NCBI RefSeq assembly: GCF_011516765.1
Contig: NZ_JAAABN010000011.1
Location: forward strand, 1 to 64,000
Source: Acetobacter sicerae
Lineage (GTDB): Bacteria; Pseudomonadota; Alphaproteobacteria; Acetobacterales; Acetobacteraceae
Length of the DNA stretch: 64,000 nt
Reading direction: 5' to 3'
The translations under genes and the position numbers were made by a program. Of this stretch, positions 20,787 to 29,926 are shown one piece after another (position 1 is the stretch's first letter; every line of letters starts with the position of its first letter). The notes beneath the pieces were generated by a model, which searched no databases, had not been told where the DNA came from, and saw only the letters and a program-made list of their open reading frames with translations.

Positions 20787-21218
20787 ATGGCGCGGGTGAG
20801 AGTGGCTCTTGCTCTACTGCTGGGGTCGCTGGTGGCCGGATGTTCTCCGCCTCATTCATCGGCTTCCGCCAGTCTCTGCAACAGGCTGGCGGCGACCACC
20901 GATCTGCATGTGACCCTGATGTTCGGTCTGACCCAACCTGATGGCCGTCCGGTGACAGATGCTGACTGGCAGGATTTTCTCCGAACGGAAATCGTCCCGC
21001 GCTTTCCGGACGGTCTTTCTGTCCTGCCTGCTCAGGGTTTCTGGCGGGATCGGCATACTGGCCGAACGGACTCCGAGCCTTCCAGACTGGTGTGGATTGC
21101 AACACCGGACAGGACGGATCTTGCTGGGCGGATTGAGGCAGTTCGCCGGGCTTATAGGGCGCGGTTCAGACAGCAGTCAGTGGGCGTGAGCGTGGCACAG
21201 GGGTGTTCACGGTTTTGA
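20787..21218 (+). CDS. DUF3574-type putative lipoprotein
   Basis: A 143-residue secreted protein with a signal peptide ending in a lipobox (GSLVAGC), so probably lipid-anchored. The remainder resembles DUF3574: MFGLTQPDGRPVTDADWQDF, the highly typical PRFPDGLSVLPAQGFWRD, and a C-terminal helix. The function of that family is not established. The ATG directly abuts the stop of the Nudix gene, so the two are probably translated together. The next 110 bases before the MerR gene hold nothing recognised. Confidence 0.75.
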   Translation: MARVRVALALLLGSLVAGCSPPHSSASASLCNRLAATTDLHVTLMFGLTQPDGRPVTDADWQDFLRTEIVPRFPDGLSVLPAQGFWRDRHTGRTDSEPSRLVWIATPDRTDLAGRIEAVRRAYRARFRQQSVGVSVAQGCSRF

Positions 21219-21328
21219 ATGTCGAACGACTGATTTGGGAGGATTGCAGTCGGTCCGCTTCAAGCGAACGACCTGTGGAAGCGGACATTCTGATTCGATG
21301 TGAAAGGGGTACTCTGAGCTGCCTTTCG

Positions 21329-21736
21329 CTAAACCCTGTCGTCCCCGTAGCCGAGCACTTCGATCACCCGGCATTCCTCGACCGTACCGCGCGCACACCG
21401 ATCTAGCGAGCGTTGCAGCTCGGCGCGCAGCGCCACCAGCCTCCCAATCCGTCGGTCAATATTCTCGACGTGGCGGCGGGCGATAGCATCCACCTCGCCG
21501 CAGGAACGCTCCGGCTGCTCGCTAAGCGTCAGCAACTCACGAATGTCGGCGACCTCGAAGCCCAGCTCGCGGGAATGACGAATGAAGTTGAGCCGGGCGA
21601 CCTCGTCCGCACCGAAGCGCCTTTGCCGCCCTTCCGTTCGTGCCGGTGTCGGAAGAAGCCCGACGCCTTCGTAGTAGCGGATCGTCGGCACCTTGACCCC
21701 AGTGCGCCGCGCCAACTCGCCAATCGAGATGCTCAT
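21329..21736 (-). CDS. MerR-family metal-responsive regulator (CadR/PbrR-like)
   Basis: A 135-residue MerR activator. The winged helix is at residues 1-70 (SISIGELARRTGVKVPTIRY, with YEGVGLLP following). A dimerisation helix follows, then a C-terminal metal loop. Cysteines at 79, 114 and 122 have the spacing seen in CadR/PbrR-type cadmium or lead sensors rather than the Cys-Cys pair of ZntR. Family knowledge says such proteins distort promoters with overlong spacers to activate them. The divergent promoter of the adjacent cation transporter has exactly such a 19-bp spacer. It is probably also autoregulated. Confidence 0.88.
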   Translation of the reverse strand: MSISIGELARRTGVKVPTIRYYEGVGLLPTPARTEGRQRRFGADEVARLNFIRHSRELGFEVADIRELLTLSEQPERSCGEVDAIARRHVENIDRRIGRLVALRAELQRSLDRCARGTVEECRVIEVLGYGDDRV

Positions 21737-21748
21737 GGTGTTTTTCCC

Positions 21749-21779
21749 TTGAAGCTCTAGTGGCTAGAGATTGTAGGGT
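21749..21779 (+). promoter_or_regulatory. MerR-type promoter/operator of the cation transporter
   Basis: A -35 box TTGAAG (21749-21754), a 19-base spacer and a -10-like TAGGGT (21774-21779). The spacer holds the dyad CTCTAG-TGG-CTAGAG (21755-21769). The abnormally long 19-base spacer with a centred dyad is the hallmark of MerR-activated promoters. The site lies between the divergent regulator and transporter genes. The transporter has a GAGAAGGAG ribosome site before its ATG at 21801. Confidence 0.85.
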
Positions 21780-21800
21780 GATCCCGAGAAGGAGTCACCC

Positions 21801-22553
21801 ATGTCCGAGAACTGCAGCAAGTCCGAGGCCGCCTGTTGCGCTCCGCCACTTCTGGTCGTGCCCACGAAAACAGTCACACCAACCGTCGAGGTGACGACAT
21901 GCGGCACCGTCGAGGATAGCTGCTGCCCGAAGGGTGTCCCGGTCTTCGACGGTATAGACCCGCGCTACAAGCGCGTCCTGTGGACGGTGATCGCGATCAA
22001 TGGCGCGATGTTCGTGACCGAAATCGCGGCGGGACAGCTCGCTGGCTCGCAAGCCCTCAAGGCCGACGCACTCGACTTCCTGGCCGATACCGTCACCTAC
22101 GGTTTGAGCCTGGCGGTGATCGGCGCGAGCCTGCGCACGCGAGCCACGGCGGCACTCGCCAAGGGCGTCTCGCTGTCGCTGATGGCGCTGTGGGTGTTCG
22201 GGTCCACCGTCTACCACACGCTGATCCTCGGCGTTCCGCAGGCCGAGATCATGGGTGCGATCGGCGTCCTGGCGCTGGCCGCGAACCTTGCCTCGGTGTT
22301 CCTGCTCCTGCCCTACAAGGATGGCGACGCCAACGTGCGCTCGGTGTGGCTCTGCTCTCGCAACGATGCGATCGGCAACCTGATCGTCATGGGCGCGGCG
22401 CTCGGCGTCTGGAGCACCACCAGCGCATGGCCCGACCTTGCGGTGGCCGCGATCATGGCTGGCATCTTCCTGTCATCAGCGGTGCAGATCCTGCGGCAGG
22501 CATGGGGAGAATATCGAACCGACGCGACTGGCACGAAGGCAGCCGCCGCATAG
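21801..22553 (+). CDS. Cation-efflux transporter (CDF-like) with cysteine-rich N-terminus
   Basis: Predicted inner-membrane exporter of a divalent heavy metal. About six helices follow a 45-residue cytosolic head carrying Cys-Cys pairs (residues 12-13 and 41-42) and single cysteines at 5 and 34, likely metal ligands. Transport-site aspartates are seen in ADALDFLADTVTYG, the usual second-helix motif, and in SRNDAIGNLIVMG of a later helix. At 250 residues it lacks most of the C-terminal cytosolic domain of standard CDF proteins. It is divergent from, and presumably controlled by, the MerR protein. GC-rich codon use and the compact cassette suggest transfer. The exact metal is not determinable. 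Confidence 0.82.
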   Translation: MSENCSKSEAACCAPPLLVVPTKTVTPTVEVTTCGTVEDSCCPKGVPVFDGIDPRYKRVLWTVIAINGAMFVTEIAAGQLAGSQALKADALDFLADTVTYGLSLAVIGASLRTRATAALAKGVSLSLMALWVFGSTVYHTLILGVPQAEIMGAIGVLALAANLASVFLLLPYKDGDANVRSVWLCSRNDAIGNLIVMGAALGVWSTTSAWPDLAVAAIMAGIFLSSAVQILRQAWGEYRTDATGTKAAAA

Positions 22554-22678
22554 GGTGAGGATCATGCGCCCATGCCCACTTCCCGGCAACGCAAAGCGGG
22601 CCAGCCACGTCGTAGAAGAGGCAAAAGCAGTCCGTTCACTGAATGCTTATCAACGACAAAGCCTTGCCAGCTTCGTGT

Positions 22679-23491
22679 TCACATTGAGTCCGTTACTCCA
22701 CCACGGCAGCGTTGTGCATAGACGCTGGGGCTGTATCCAGTGCCTTTTCTAAAAGCCGCAGCAAACGCGCCCAGACTTTCGTAACCGACTGCGGCGGCGA
22801 CATCGGTCACTCGCTCGCGTCGCGCCAGCCTTTCCTGCGCATGAAGAATACGCAGGCGCTGTCGCCAGACTGAAAACTGCATTCCCGTATCGGCGGTAAA
22901 ATGCCGAATGAACGACCGCAAAGACATTCCTGCCATATCCGCCCACTCCTGCTGCCCTCGTGAATCAGAGGGAGTGGTGCTCAGGGCTTCTGCGACCCGT
23001 TTTAGCCGGGCATCTTCAGGAAAAGGCAGTGAAGCAGAATGACGCGGAATGGACAGGAATTCATCCCAGAAGCTTTCGGCCAGCCTTGTAAAGCTGTCCT
23101 GCCATGCTGCCTCTTTGGCATTTTGTGACAGACGTTCAACCTGAGCCATCAGTAGTCGCGTGCAGTCCGCCAGAAAAGGTCTGTGTGCAACTGAAGAATA
23201 CCTCTCAGCACTAATATACAGACTCCAGCCTGCAATAGCACCGTGGGAGCGCGCCTCATGAACAAAGCCGGGAGGCAGCCAGAGAAGCTGCCCCGGCCCG
23301 ATCAGCCAGTAGGAATTTTGAATCATCACGGCCATAACACCGCTTTCCACAACGAATATCTGCCCCTTTTCGTGAACATGCAGGTCAGTGGTCCGGCGGT
23401 CCGTCTGTTTTATGGGACTTCCAGATAGCCAGTGAACGCCACATGACGGAGCAGGATCTTCTGATAAAAAAGAAAACGATTTGGCGTGCAT
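22679..23491 (-). CDS. AraC-family transcriptional regulator
   Basis: A 270-residue regulator with an N-terminal cupin-like sensing domain (LHVHEKGQIFVVESGVMAV, IGPGQLLWLPPGFVHEARSH) and a C-terminal double HTH (WADMAGMSLRSFIRHFTADT, RVTDVAAAVGYESLGAFAAA, ending FRKGTGYSPSVYAQR). The cupin start with LWLPPGFVHE is common in AraC proteins of the NimR/YdeO-like kind that control neighbouring small operons. The gene is divergent from the NTF2-like gene 94 bases away, its most likely target. The ligand is unknown. Confidence 0.87.
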   Translation of the reverse strand: MHAKSFSFLSEDPAPSCGVHWLSGSPIKQTDRRTTDLHVHEKGQIFVVESGVMAVMIQNSYWLIGPGQLLWLPPGFVHEARSHGAIAGWSLYISAERYSSVAHRPFLADCTRLLMAQVERLSQNAKEAAWQDSFTRLAESFWDEFLSIPRHSASLPFPEDARLKRVAEALSTTPSDSRGQQEWADMAGMSLRSFIRHFTADTGMQFSVWRQRLRILHAQERLARRERVTDVAAAVGYESLGAFAAAFRKGTGYSPSVYAQRCRGGVTDSM

Positions 23492-23584
23492 GAGTCGAAT
23501 TATGGCCTATGGTCGACAGAATGCCAAAAGCATCTCCTTTAAAATCTTCTGGTCCACTCAATCCACAAGATTAAAAGGTGTCCC

Positions 23585-23980
23585 ATGTCCTCCACACACC
23601 ACGAGCAGATCATCCGGGAAATGTTCGCCACATTCACGGATTTTGGCTCAACTCCGGATAGGCTGCTTGATTTCATGACGTCGGATTATCGGCAATATGT
23701 CGATGGACATGAAATGACGTTGGGCGATTTCCAGGCCCATACACATGCCTTACGCAACACTCTTGGTGCGTTGGAAATAGATATTCAGCATATTGTATGT
23801 GAAGGCGATAAAGCAGCTACCGTTCACGTGGCACGTGCAACACGTCGTTCCGGTGAGCAAAGTCTGATCAAGGTCGTTGCCTTTTATCAGTTTCGAGATG
23901 GACGCATCTGTCTTGTGGATGAACTGACGCACGTTCTGGAAGGAAGTGGAAGCGATCAGGCGCTGGGAGCGTTACAATGA
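23585..23980 (+). CDS. NTF2-like/SnoaL-type small protein
   Basis: A 131-residue protein with the cone-shaped NTF2-like fold pattern: an N-terminal helix (HEQIIREMFATFTDFG), a middle with YRQYVDGHEMTLGDFQAHT, and beta strands ending KVVAFYQFRDGRICLVDEL, the usual closing motif of SnoaL-like proteins. Such proteins may be ester cyclases or isomerases or simply bind small ligands; no reaction can be assigned. Spacing and direction make it a candidate target of the divergent AraC regulator. Confidence 0.75.
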   Translation: MSSTHHEQIIREMFATFTDFGSTPDRLLDFMTSDYRQYVDGHEMTLGDFQAHTHALRNTLGALEIDIQHIVCEGDKAATVHVARATRRSGEQSLIKVVAFYQFRDGRICLVDELTHVLEGSGSDQALGALQ

Positions 23981-24171
23981 GGGAACCCACTCAATACGAG
24001 TAGATGTTCTCTTCCAGATATGGAGTGTCAGCTTTCGGAAAACGCAAACGAACCGTTAAACGACTGCGATGAAGGTGGAAGCGCACATTGCGCCTCACAC
24101 CCCTCCGCAGAACATTGCCTATCTGTCGCCGATTTTAACAGGCGGCTTCAGAAACTCTACAAATCCACCTT

Positions 24172-25335
24172 TTACGGAACCAGCACCGTAGCCGTCGCCG
24201 TGCAGGCAATCCCTTCTTCACGTCCCGTAAAACCGAGCCGCTCGGACGTGGTCGCCTTTACCGAGATCCGGTCCACATCGACCTGAAGCAGCGAGGCCAG
24301 ACGCTCGCGCATGGCCTGCGCGTGCGGGCCAATCTTCGGGCGTTCACAGATCAGCGTCAGGTCAGCGTTGACCAGCATACCGCCCTTCTTACGAACCAGT
24401 TCACCTGCATGGACGAGGAAGCGGGCGCTGTCCGCATCCTTCCACTCATTCTGGCTGGGCGGGAAATGACGACCGATATCGCCCTCCGCCAGCGCGCCAT
24501 AAATGGCGTCGCAGAGCGCGTGGATACCGACATCGGCGTCCGAATGACCGGCCAGACCACGATCGTACGGAATGGTGATGCCGCACATGATGAGCGGACG
24601 CCCTTCCTCGAAGGCGTGAACATCGTAGCCGAAGCCGGTGCGGGGAAGCAGGGTGGGGCCAATCAGGCGTTCGAGGCGCACCAGATCCTCCTCATAGGTC
24701 AGCTTGATGTTGTCTTCGGAACCGGGCGTGAGCGCCACGCTGAAACCGGCGGATTCGAGCAGCAGGGCATCGTCGGTTGCGGTGGAAACGCCGGATTTTG
24801 CGGCGGAACGATGCAGATCGAGCAGGATTGTGAAACGGAAGCCCTGCGGCGTCTGGGCGCGGAACAGGTCCTTGCGCGGCACCGTTTCCGTGATGACGCC
24901 ATCTTCGCCGCGCTTGAGCGTATCGGCGACCGGCACTGCGGGAATGGCTCCCGGATGTTCTTTCAGCGCCCTGAGCACGCCTTCGATCACGGAGGGGGTC
25001 ACATAGGGCCGTGCGCCGTCATGCACCAGCACGACATCGGGCCGCTCGGCTTCCGGCAGAGCGGCCAGCGCCTCAAGACCGGCGCGGACACTGTCCTGAC
25101 GTTCCGCACCGCCCGCGACGGGAGGCAGGGTCGTCATACCGTCCAGCGCCTCGGTCAGCGATGCGACATCACCGACGGGCTGGAGCAGCGCGACATGAGG
25201 GGCCAGCGCCTCGGCGGCATGGCGAATGACAGGGCGACCGGCAAGCGAGATGAACTGCTTGGCGGTGGTGGAGCCGGTTGCGGCGGCGTAACGGCTGCCG
25301 GTCCCGGCCGCGAGAAGAATGGCGGCGACACGCAT
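24172..25335 (-). CDS. ispDF: Bifunctional IspD-IspF (MEP-pathway enzymes)
   Basis: Fusion of 2-C-methyl-D-erythritol 4-phosphate cytidylyltransferase (IspD) and 2,4-cyclodiphosphate synthase (IspF), steps three and five of non-mevalonate isoprenoid synthesis. IspD (residues ~1-225) shows the nucleotide loop [21 protein letters not shown] and [10 protein letters not shown]. IspF begins at about 232 with GFGYDVHAF, contains the metal site [18 protein letters not shown], and ends [15 protein letters not shown]. The ATG at 25335 places the IspD fold at the N-terminus. A GTG at 25455 overlapping the upstream cpdB stop (GTGA) would add 40 poorly conserved-looking residues and is the alternative. 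The fusion is common in alphaproteobacteria. Confidence 0.93.
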   Translation of the reverse strand: MRVAAILLAAGTGSRYAAATGSTTAKQFISLAGRPVIRHAAEALAPHVALLQPVGDVASLTEALDGMTTLPPVAGGAERQDSVRAGLEALAALPEAERPDVVLVHDGARPYVTPSVIEGVLRALKEHPGAIPAVPVADTLKRGEDGVITETVPRKDLFRAQTPQGFRFTILLDLHRSAAKSGVSTATDDALLLESAGFSVALTPGSEDNIKLTYEEDLVRLERLIGPTLLPRTGFGYDVHAFEEGRPLIMCGITIPYDRGLAGHSDADVGIHALCDAIYGALAEGDIGRHFPPSQNEWKDADSARFLVHAGELVRKKGGMLVNADLTLICERPKIGPHAQAMRERLASLLQVDVDRISVKATTSERLGFTGREEGIACTATATVLVP

Positions 25336-25451
25336 GATGGCGCAGGAATGGGCGGAGGCGCGGCGCACGTCAAGCCGGTTCGGGCCGTTCAGGCCAACTT
25401 CATCCGCTGAACTGCCGGTCAGAGGAAGAATCGGGATGCGAGGAGCCTGCT

Positions 25452-27380
25452 TCACATATTGAAATGAGGCCGCCCGACCCGATACCGGTTACCGCCCTCT
25501 ACAGGCTCCATAAAAGTCAGATCACTGCGCTGTCCGGCGGCGACAGACGCGGCGGCGGGCAGATCCATACAGACCGTCGCGGCAAAAGGAAGTCGGCGGA
25601 AGCACCACCCATTTCCGGCAGGAGGCGGCAGAAGACATCCCTGCCGCCTGACATAGCGGACCAGAAGATCCCTGTTGTGCTGGTGCGTCGTGACAATCAC
25701 CCGATCCGCGCCCGTGCCGGGAAAGTGCCCTCCACCTGAGGCGCGGTAGTTATTCGTCACGACAGCGAACATCTGGTCATCTTCAACAGGTCGTCCATCG
25801 AGGCATAGATCGTTGATACGCTGGGCAGACGAATCGACGAGACGACCCTGCTCGCAGTAGCGACGGGGCGAACTGATATCGACCGTGCAGGTCAGCGCGC
25901 CGCTCACATCGTCTCCCATGATCACATCGAACGTGTAAACCGGAGGCATCGGGTCCAGCAGCGGCTGGGGGGCATCTTCTTCCGGCAGGATATGATTGAA
26001 GACGGTTGCGGAACGCTCCAGCCACTCTCTCAGTTCTGCCCCGCTACAGCGCACCACGCTCAGCATGTTGGCGAAAGGATAGATATTCACCAGATCGCGG
26101 ATGGTCAGTTCGCCAACCGGGATATTCACAAAGGCGTCTGTCGCCATTGCCCCCGCATGGAATGGCGCGGCAGCGGACAGAAGCGGCAGTTCTTCCCACT
26201 CCGTTCCCGCCAGCAACGGTCTGGCGAACGCCAGCTGAGCCGCATTCACCAACGCCAGACACGGATCAGATCCCAGAAAGGTGAACCAGCTGGTCAACGG
26301 GACGGATGTCCAGCCGACAGGCTCCTCCATCCAGGCCATGGTCGCCTCATGCTCGGGCTGGATTTCCTCAAGAATGGCCGGATCTTCATGCACAAGAGCA
26401 TGGGCGCGCCCCTCTTCCCGGCGACACACGGGACGGGCTTCGACCTGAAAGTCCGCGCAGACCCAGCCTCTTTCCGTCTGCCGGAGCATCAGGTCGATCA
26501 CGCCCAGATGACTGCCCCAGAAACCGGGCATGACGGCAGGCACGTCGTGCAGCGTTCCGGCCACGGCATCCACACCGGGCAGATTGTCATGATGGTCTCC
26601 CGGAAAGACATGATGGGTGTGCCCCAGCAGCAGCGCGTCTATTCCTTCGATTTCCGCAAGATAGAGCGCCGCGTTTTCCTCGCCGCCCTGCCGCTGCTCC
26701 GCCGAAATGCCGCAATGGCAGAGCGCCACGATGACATCACAGCGTTTCCGCAGTTCGGGCACGATCTGTCGGGCGGCCTCCACCATATCCATCACCATGA
26801 TCTGCTCATGCAGATGGATGGCGTCCCACACCATGATCTGTGGCGGAACGAAACCGATCACACCAATACGCAGACTGCACTTCTGGCCGCGATCGTCGAT
26901 GACTTCCCGATCAAGCACGATGGACGGGGGCAGAAGTGGCGCGCCGTTGCACAGGGTGACATTGCTGCACACAAACGGAAAGACGGCGTCCTTGAGCTGC
27001 TCCCTGAGAAAGGACAATCCATAATTGAATTCATGATTGCCGATCGTAGCGGCGTCGTATCCGAGCAGGTTCATCGCCCGGATCATGGGGTGCGCTTCCT
27101 CGCCGCCCCCGTTTCCCGCCATGAAATCACCGACGGGCGACCCCTGACAGGTATCGCCATTATCGAACAGCAGACAGTTTGGCGCCTCGTCACGAGCAGC
27201 GTGGATCAGGGTGGCGATGTGGGCAAGGCCGACATCATGATCCTTTTCAGCCTGATAGTAATTCCATCCACGCAGAAACATATGGAGATCAGATGTCTCC
27301 AGCAGACGCAACCGGACGGTCCGTCGGTCATCCGTTACTGTCTTTGTCGCGGCTCCGGGATCGGGGCAGGGCCGCACCAT
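25452..27380 (-). CDS. cpdB: 2',3'-cyclic-nucleotide 2'-phosphodiesterase/3'-nucleotidase, CpdB-like
   Basis: Two-domain metallophosphoesterase of the 5'-nucleotidase superfamily, which hydrolyses 2',3'-cyclic nucleotides and 3'-nucleotides. The N-terminal metal motifs are clear: [11 protein letters not shown] (Asp31, His33), [11 protein letters not shown] (~73-83), IGNHEFNYG (~113-121) and LCHCGIS, with [12 protein letters not shown] later. The C-terminal nucleotidase domain includes [20 protein letters not shown] and [14 protein letters not shown]. The E. coli enzyme is periplasmic, but this frame opens with a polar segment ([20 protein letters not shown]) and shows no signal peptide. It may be cytosolic, or the start may be misplaced. 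It is upstream of ispDF on the same strand. Confidence 0.86.
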   Translation of the reverse strand: MVRPCPDPGAATKTVTDDRRTVRLRLLETSDLHMFLRGWNYYQAEKDHDVGLAHIATLIHAARDEAPNCLLFDNGDTCQGSPVGDFMAGNGGGEEAHPMIRAMNLLGYDAATIGNHEFNYGLSFLREQLKDAVFPFVCSNVTLCNGAPLLPPSIVLDREVIDDRGQKCSLRIGVIGFVPPQIMVWDAIHLHEQIMVMDMVEAARQIVPELRKRCDVIVALCHCGISAEQRQGGEENAALYLAEIEGIDALLLGHTHHVFPGDHHDNLPGVDAVAGTLHDVPAVMPGFWGSHLGVIDLMLRQTERGWVCADFQVEARPVCRREEGRAHALVHEDPAILEEIQPEHEATMAWMEEPVGWTSVPLTSWFTFLGSDPCLALVNAAQLAFARPLLAGTEWEELPLLSAAAPFHAGAMATDAFVNIPVGELTIRDLVNIYPFANMLSVVRCSGAELREWLERSATVFNHILPEEDAPQPLLDPMPPVYTFDVIMGDDVSGALTCTVDISSPRRYCEQGRLVDSSAQRINDLCLDGRPVEDDQMFAVVTNNYRASGGGHFPGTGADRVIVTTHQHNRDLLVRYVRRQGCLLPPPAGNGWCFRRLPFAATVCMDLPAAASVAAGQRSDLTFMEPVEGGNRYRVGRPHFNM

Positions 27381-27454
27381 GAACGCATCCTTCTACAGGT
27401 TACTTTTTACTTTCAACACTCTGTATCGCCCAATCTGAAAAGAAAGTCTGAACG

Positions 27455-28858
27455 TCAGACTTCCGCTTCCAGAAGGATGCGCTTCACGTCGCCCGCCCAC
27501 GGTCCGTTATAGCGTTCCAGCCAGCGCTCGGCCTGCGTCGGCGCACCGGCGGCAAGCGCCTGTAGTGGTGCGAGCAGCACGGTTTCGTCCTGATCGGCCT
27601 CATTGCGCAGTGCGCGGGCGCGCAGCCCCTGAGTCGCGATCTCCACCATACGTGCCGCAACGTCGCGCACGGTCCCCGTTCCGAAAGGCGTGTTGAGCGC
27701 CCGCGCCGGAACATCCCCACGCAGCACGCGATAGGTTTCCCAGTCATGCTCGCGCACAAGACTCTCCGCCGCCGCCAGCGCCGCATCGTCATAGAGCAGC
27801 CCGACCCACAGGGCCGACTGCGCCAGCATCATTTCGGCCGATCCCGCATCGGCCCCACGCATTTCAAGGAACTGCTTGAGACGCACATCCGGGAACAGCG
27901 TCGTCAGATGGTCTTCAAAATCACCGATGGTCGGCGTCAGCCCCTCCAGACCGTCCTGCCTCTCACCGTTGAGCCAGGCTCGGAAGGAGCGCCCTGAGAC
28001 GTCGATCAGCTTTCCATCGCGCACGATGAAATACATCGGCACATCGAGCGCCCACTCCACATAGCGTTCGAAGCCAAAACCTTCTTCAAAGCAGAAAGCC
28101 TGCATTCCCGAGCGGGCGTTATCCGTGTCGGTCCAGACCTGCGCCCGGTTGGACAGCCAGCCGTTCGGCCTGCCTTCATAGAACGGCGAGTTGGCGAACA
28201 GCGCTGTCGCAACGGGCTGGAGCGCGAGGGAGACGCGCATCTTGCGCACCATGTCCGCCTCGGACGAGAAATCGAGATTGACCTGCACGGTGCAGGTCCG
28301 CTGCATCATGTCGAGACCCATCGTGCCGACCTTCGGCATGTAGGACCGCATGATGGCGTAACGGCTCTTGGGCATCCATGGCTGGGAGGCGCGGGTGGCG
28401 AAAGGGTGGAAACCGAGCGGCGCGAAACCGAGCCCAAGGGCGCGGGAGGGAGCGCGGATGGTTTCGAAATGGCGGTCCAGCTCGATCCGTGTCTCGTGCA
28501 GACTGGCCAGCGGCGTGCCTGACAGCTCGAACTGTCCGGCGGGCTCCAGCGAGATGGCGGCCCCCTTGTTGATCCCGGCCCCCTTCAGGCCGATCACGGC
28601 GGGACCATCCGTAATGGGCGTCCAGTCGCCCTGCTGCTCGACGCCCTTCAGGAGCGCGCCGATCCCCTGATGCGCATAGTCCGGCGAGGAAAAGGCGGGG
28701 CGTTCGGCCGTTGCGGCTTCAGGACGGACGAAGCCGAATTTTTCATGCTCAGTGCCGATCCGCCAGAGATCACGCGGCTTGTTTCCTGCGGCCAGAACAT
28801 CCACGAGATCGCGCGTGGATGTGATGGAGCGGGTGTCCTGATCGGCAGGATTCGACAT
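27455..28858 (-). CDS. gshA: Glutamate-cysteine ligase (plant/alphaproteobacterial type)
   Basis: First enzyme of glutathione synthesis, joining glutamate and cysteine with ATP. The 467-residue sequence has the family opening DLWRIGTEHEKFGFV, the substrate region KGAGINKGAAISLEPAGQFE, and GTMGLDMMQRTCTVQVNLDFS, all typical of the alphaproteobacterial and plant GCL class rather than the enterobacterial one. The ATG at 28858 begins directly with a polar helix. It lies between rsmE and cpdB on the same strand, 48 and 74 bases away, so a shared transcript is possible. Confidence 0.93.
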   Translation of the reverse strand: MSNPADQDTRSITSTRDLVDVLAAGNKPRDLWRIGTEHEKFGFVRPEAATAERPAFSSPDYAHQGIGALLKGVEQQGDWTPITDGPAVIGLKGAGINKGAAISLEPAGQFELSGTPLASLHETRIELDRHFETIRAPSRALGLGFAPLGFHPFATRASQPWMPKSRYAIMRSYMPKVGTMGLDMMQRTCTVQVNLDFSSEADMVRKMRVSLALQPVATALFANSPFYEGRPNGWLSNRAQVWTDTDNARSGMQAFCFEEGFGFERYVEWALDVPMYFIVRDGKLIDVSGRSFRAWLNGERQDGLEGLTPTIGDFEDHLTTLFPDVRLKQFLEMRGADAGSAEMMLAQSALWVGLLYDDAALAAAESLVREHDWETYRVLRGDVPARALNTPFGTGTVRDVAARMVEIATQGLRARALRNEADQDETVLLAPLQALAAGAPTQAERWLERYNGPWAGDVKRILLEAEV

Positions 28859-28906
28859 TGGGCTTCTGTGCTTCCACTCAGGGGCGATCGGGCTTACGTC
28901 CCGACC

Positions 28907-29671
28907 TCAGATATTTCGGAGCTGGGAATCGAACAAGGCAAGCGCAGCGGCGACGGCAGTCTCCGCACGCAGAACTCTGTTTCCCAATGTGATTGGCGTA
29001 ACAAAGGGGCGCACCAGCGTAACGTCAAGCTCCCCCCGACTGAAACCCCCTTCCGGACCTGTCAGAATACCGTCACCATCCGTTGCCCCCACGAAAGGAT
29101 TCGCGGAGAGTTCCAGCCCGGTTTTCTGCGTCTTCGCCTGACTTTCAAGTCGTTCCACAGCAATAAAAAGACGTTTTTCAGCAGGCCATGCTCCCAGAAA
29201 ATCAATCAGGCGCACAGGAGTGGAAATCTGCGGAATCGTCAGCCGCTCGCACTGCTCGGCGGCCTCGATGGCAATCGATTCGAGCCGGCCCTCATTGACT
29301 CTCTGACCAACCGTCCGTTCGGTTATCAGCGGCACGAAACGGGACACCCCCAACTCCGTTCCCATCCGGATGACGAGGTCCGTTGCGTCCCGCTTTAAAA
29401 GTGCAAAAGCGAGAGTGCAGCCGCGCTCATCAACAGGAGAACGCAGCTTCTCCGTGATTGTGAAAGAGCCCCTGTCCTTTCTGACGGACGCGATACGGGC
29501 CAGCCATTCCCCATCCCGGGCATTGAAGACCCTGACAGCATCTCCCTCCCCTTTCCGCAGGACGGTCCCAAGGTAACGCGCCTGCTCGGGAGACATCGGT
29601 ATGACGGTCTCCCCAGTCAGCGGAACATCCGTAGGGAGATACAGGCGTGGGAGGGTATGATGGGCTGACAT
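28907..29671 (-). CDS. rsmE: 16S rRNA m3U1498 methyltransferase RsmE
   Basis: SPOUT-fold methyltransferase that modifies U1498 of 16S rRNA. An N-terminal PUA-like domain (PRLYLPTDVPLTGETVIP, YLGTVLRKGEGDAVRVF) is followed by the knotted catalytic domain: ELGVSRFVPLITERTV, EAAEQCERLTIPQI, then ILTGPEGGFSRGEL and LGNRVLRAETAVAAAL, the classical RsmE finish. I use the ATG at 29671 (254 residues), since the longer frame from 29902 adds 77 residues with no domain. It is divergent from ubiA. Confidence 0.93.
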   Translation of the reverse strand: MSAHHTLPRLYLPTDVPLTGETVIPMSPEQARYLGTVLRKGEGDAVRVFNARDGEWLARIASVRKDRGSFTITEKLRSPVDERGCTLAFALLKRDATDLVIRMGTELGVSRFVPLITERTVGQRVNEGRLESIAIEAAEQCERLTIPQISTPVRLIDFLGAWPAEKRLFIAVERLESQAKTQKTGLELSANPFVGATDGDGILTGPEGGFSRGELDVTLVRPFVTPITLGNRVLRAETAVAAALALFDSQLRNI

Positions 29672-29926
29672 CGACAGGCGCTTTCTCTCAGGCTCGGAGC
29701 AGTCCGGAGGCCATGAAGCCGTCAGGTTAGCCCGACACCATTGACCCCGACGGGTCTGCCCCGCATCAATCGGCGCGGTTTCGACGGGATTCGTCCGCCG
29801 GTCAAGTCCGAAGCCGCCCGAAGCCCATGAGGCGCGGGCCAGTGTTGTTTCCGAAGAACCGGGCTGACGGATGGCCCGGCCCAGGGTGAAAAACCCCGGC
29901 AAGAGAACCAGTGAAGAGGGATTACA

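Noticed and set aside
21219..21328. A transposase scar beside the metal cassette
   Set aside because: Sequence is unlike its neighbours, but no terminal inverted repeats, target duplication or readable transposase fragment could be shown.
25992..27512. A 506-codon plus-strand frame
   Set aside because: Antisense to cpdB; low-complexity His/Gln/Arg-rich translation typical of a shadow frame.
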